From an uncultured Anaerolineae bacterium (lineage in GTDB: Bacteria; Chloroflexota; Anaerolineae; Anaerolineales; UBA4823), in contig CAKZNJ010000425.1 in NCBI GenBank assembly GCA_937129505.1, forward strand, positions 1 through 23,999: a stretch of 23,999 bases of DNA, written 5' to 3'. The translations under genes and the position numbers were made by a program. A model generated the notes under the pieces. The model did no database searches and had not been told where the DNA came from. It saw only the letters and a list, made by a program, of their open reading frames with translations. Below, in pieces: positions 23,179 through 23,999 of this stretch (the stretch's first letter is position 1; every line of letters begins with the position of its first letter).

Positions 23179-23799
23179 TTATGCACGGGCGTTACGAAAG
23201 TTTTCCTCCACCTGCGTCCAGTTAACGATCTGCCAAAAAGCTTTGACATAATCAGGACGACGGTTTTGGTAATTGAGGTAATAAGCATGTTCCCAAACAT
23301 CTAAGCCCAAAATGGGAATATGGCCCTGCATGTAAGGGCTATCCTGATTGGGCAAAGAGGTAACTTGTAGTTTACCTTCTCCATCGATCACCAGCCACCC
23401 CCAGCCGGAGCCGAAATGGGCGACCGAAACAGTGCTGAATTTTTCGACAAAGGCATCAAATGAACCGAAGGCGCTTTCGATTTCTTTAGCCAAGGAACCA
23501 TTGGGTTGCTTTGCACCACCCGGAGCGATCACTTTCCAGAACAAAGAGTGATTGGCATGACCGCCGCCGTGATTGCGCACCGCTGTTCGGATGTTCTCCG
23601 GCACACTTTGGATATTGCGCAAAATATCTTCAATGGAGTGTTCAAAGAATTCTGGCGCGCTTTCCAAAGCTTTGTTCAGATTGGTCACGTAAGCCCCATG
23701 GTGTTTATCATGGTGGATCTCCATTGTGCGCGCATCGATAACGGGTTCAAGGGCATCGAAGGCATAGGTTAAATCGGGGAGGACGAATTGATTAGCCAT
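23179..23799 (-). CDS. sodA: Superoxide dismutase, Mn-type
   Basis: A 206-aa Fe/Mn-family superoxide dismutase, which converts superoxide to oxygen and hydrogen peroxide. Metal ligands are His29 (EIHHDKHHG), His84 (GGHANHSLFW), Asp167 and His171 (LDVWEHAYYLNY). The GGHANHS glycine pair and Gln152 in NQDSPYM are marks of the manganese-specific form. Its presence shows the organism meets oxygen even if the neighbouring metabolism (corrinoid, 7Fe ferredoxin) suits anaerobes. The start at 23799 has AAAGGA 7 nt upstream; an in-frame ATG 18 codons earlier gives an unlikely extension. It is monocistronic, with its own promoter and terminator. Confidence 0.97.
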   Translation of the reverse strand: MANQFVLPDLTYAFDALEPVIDARTMEIHHDKHHGAYVTNLNKALESAPEFFEHSIEDILRNIQSVPENIRTAVRNHGGGHANHSLFWKVIAPGGAKQPNGSLAKEIESAFGSFDAFVEKFSTVSVAHFGSGWGWLVIDGEGKLQVTSLPNQDSPYMQGHIPILGLDVWEHAYYLNYQNRRPDYVKAFWQIVNWTQVEENFRNARA

Positions 23800-23873
23800 A
23801 GACAGATCCTTTCTTTGATAGTTAATTTTTTTCCCACCCGCAAAGGGTGTCAATTAATCGGATTATTAAGATA

Positions 23874-23901
23874 ATTATACTACAAATACTCTTCGTTGCA
23901 A
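23874..23901 (-). promoter_or_regulatory. sodA: Candidate sodA promoter
   Basis: On the minus strand TTGCAA (23901-23896) and a perfect TATAAT (23879-23874) are spaced by 16 bp. The predicted leader is about 70 nt and includes a small CACCC/GGGTG hairpin and a TAATC-G-GATTA inverted repeat, either of which might be regulatory. Confidence 0.55.
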
Positions 23902-23939
23902 GGTGATACTGATAAGAAAATTGTTAACGATTTTCTACC

Positions 23940-23968
23940 TTGACAGTTTTACCCCCCATCGTTATGAT
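23940..23968 (+). promoter_or_regulatory. Strong sigma70-type promoter facing the right edge
   Basis: Consensus TTGACA (23940-23945), a 17-bp spacer and TATGAT (23963-23968). It is divergent from the sodA promoter. The predicted transcription start (about 7 nt on) falls on the A of the ATG at 23975. Confidence 0.6.
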
Positions 23969-23974
23969 GCAAAA

Positions 23975-23999
23975 ATGAGTTGGAAAAAGCAAGTTCTTT
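23975..23999 (+). CDS. Start of a gene truncated by the window edge
   Basis: Eight codons (MSWKKQVL) are visible from an ATG placed right at the predicted start of a strong promoter, with no ribosome binding site before it, as expected of a leaderless mRNA. The product cannot be named. The evidence is only the promoter geometry and the open frame. Confidence 0.35.

Overview
The window looks like a chromosomal segment of a Chloroflexota bacterium, probably Anaerolineae-like. This is inferred from protein style, not from a marker gene: a Tat-lipoprotein binding protein with a Pro/Thr-rich (PPTAxP) linker, non-pyrrolysine MttB-family methyltransferases with a separate corrinoid protein, and a 7Fe ferredoxin resembling Azotobacter FdI. 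TAA, TAG and TGA all serve as ordinary stops. No rRNA, tRNA, CRISPR array or replication origin was seen.

Region 1 (1-3732, minus strand): a GntR/FCD regulator, then a MtbC/MttC-like corrinoid protein, a terminator hairpin, a 410-aa thiolase-fold (FabH/KAS III-like) enzyme, and a class III sirtuin coupled to it through a TAATG overlap.

Region 2 (3733-16220, plus strand): a roughly 12-kb operon divergent from the regulator. It encodes a Tat-lipoprotein substrate-binding protein, an MttB-family methyltransferase, two DppB/DppC-type permeases (the first with a large extracytoplasmic insert), one protein carrying both transporter ATPases, a cystathionine gamma-lyase-like PLP enzyme, a threonine dehydratase-like PLP enzyme, an Asp/Glu racemase-family protein and a second MttB-family protein. 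The 277-bp divergent spacer holds facing promoters with overlapping -35 boxes and two related 12-bp palindromic sites 31 bp apart. Together with the corrinoid protein this reads as a substrate-induced system that imports a methylated, probably quaternary, amino-acid-like compound, removes methyl groups onto a corrinoid, and processes the carbon skeleton. The substrate cannot be read from sequence.

Region 3 (16231-21860, minus strand): a housekeeping and cofactor cluster. It has an enolase-superfamily epimerase, YqeB (EF2563 family), a YqeC-MocA fusion and a stand-alone MocA-like cytidylyltransferase, which point to maturation of selenium-dependent molybdenum hydroxylases. These are followed by a single-domain response regulator, ThpR, and an rsfS gene that is broken by an in-frame TGA and lacks a normal start codon.

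Region 4 (21944-23999): a 7Fe ferredoxin with its terminator, the C-terminal remnant of an IS110-family transposase, a hairpin-rich spacer, a Mn-type superoxide dismutase, and, at the right edge, a strong promoter whose predicted start point falls on the ATG of a gene leaving the window (possible leaderless mRNA).
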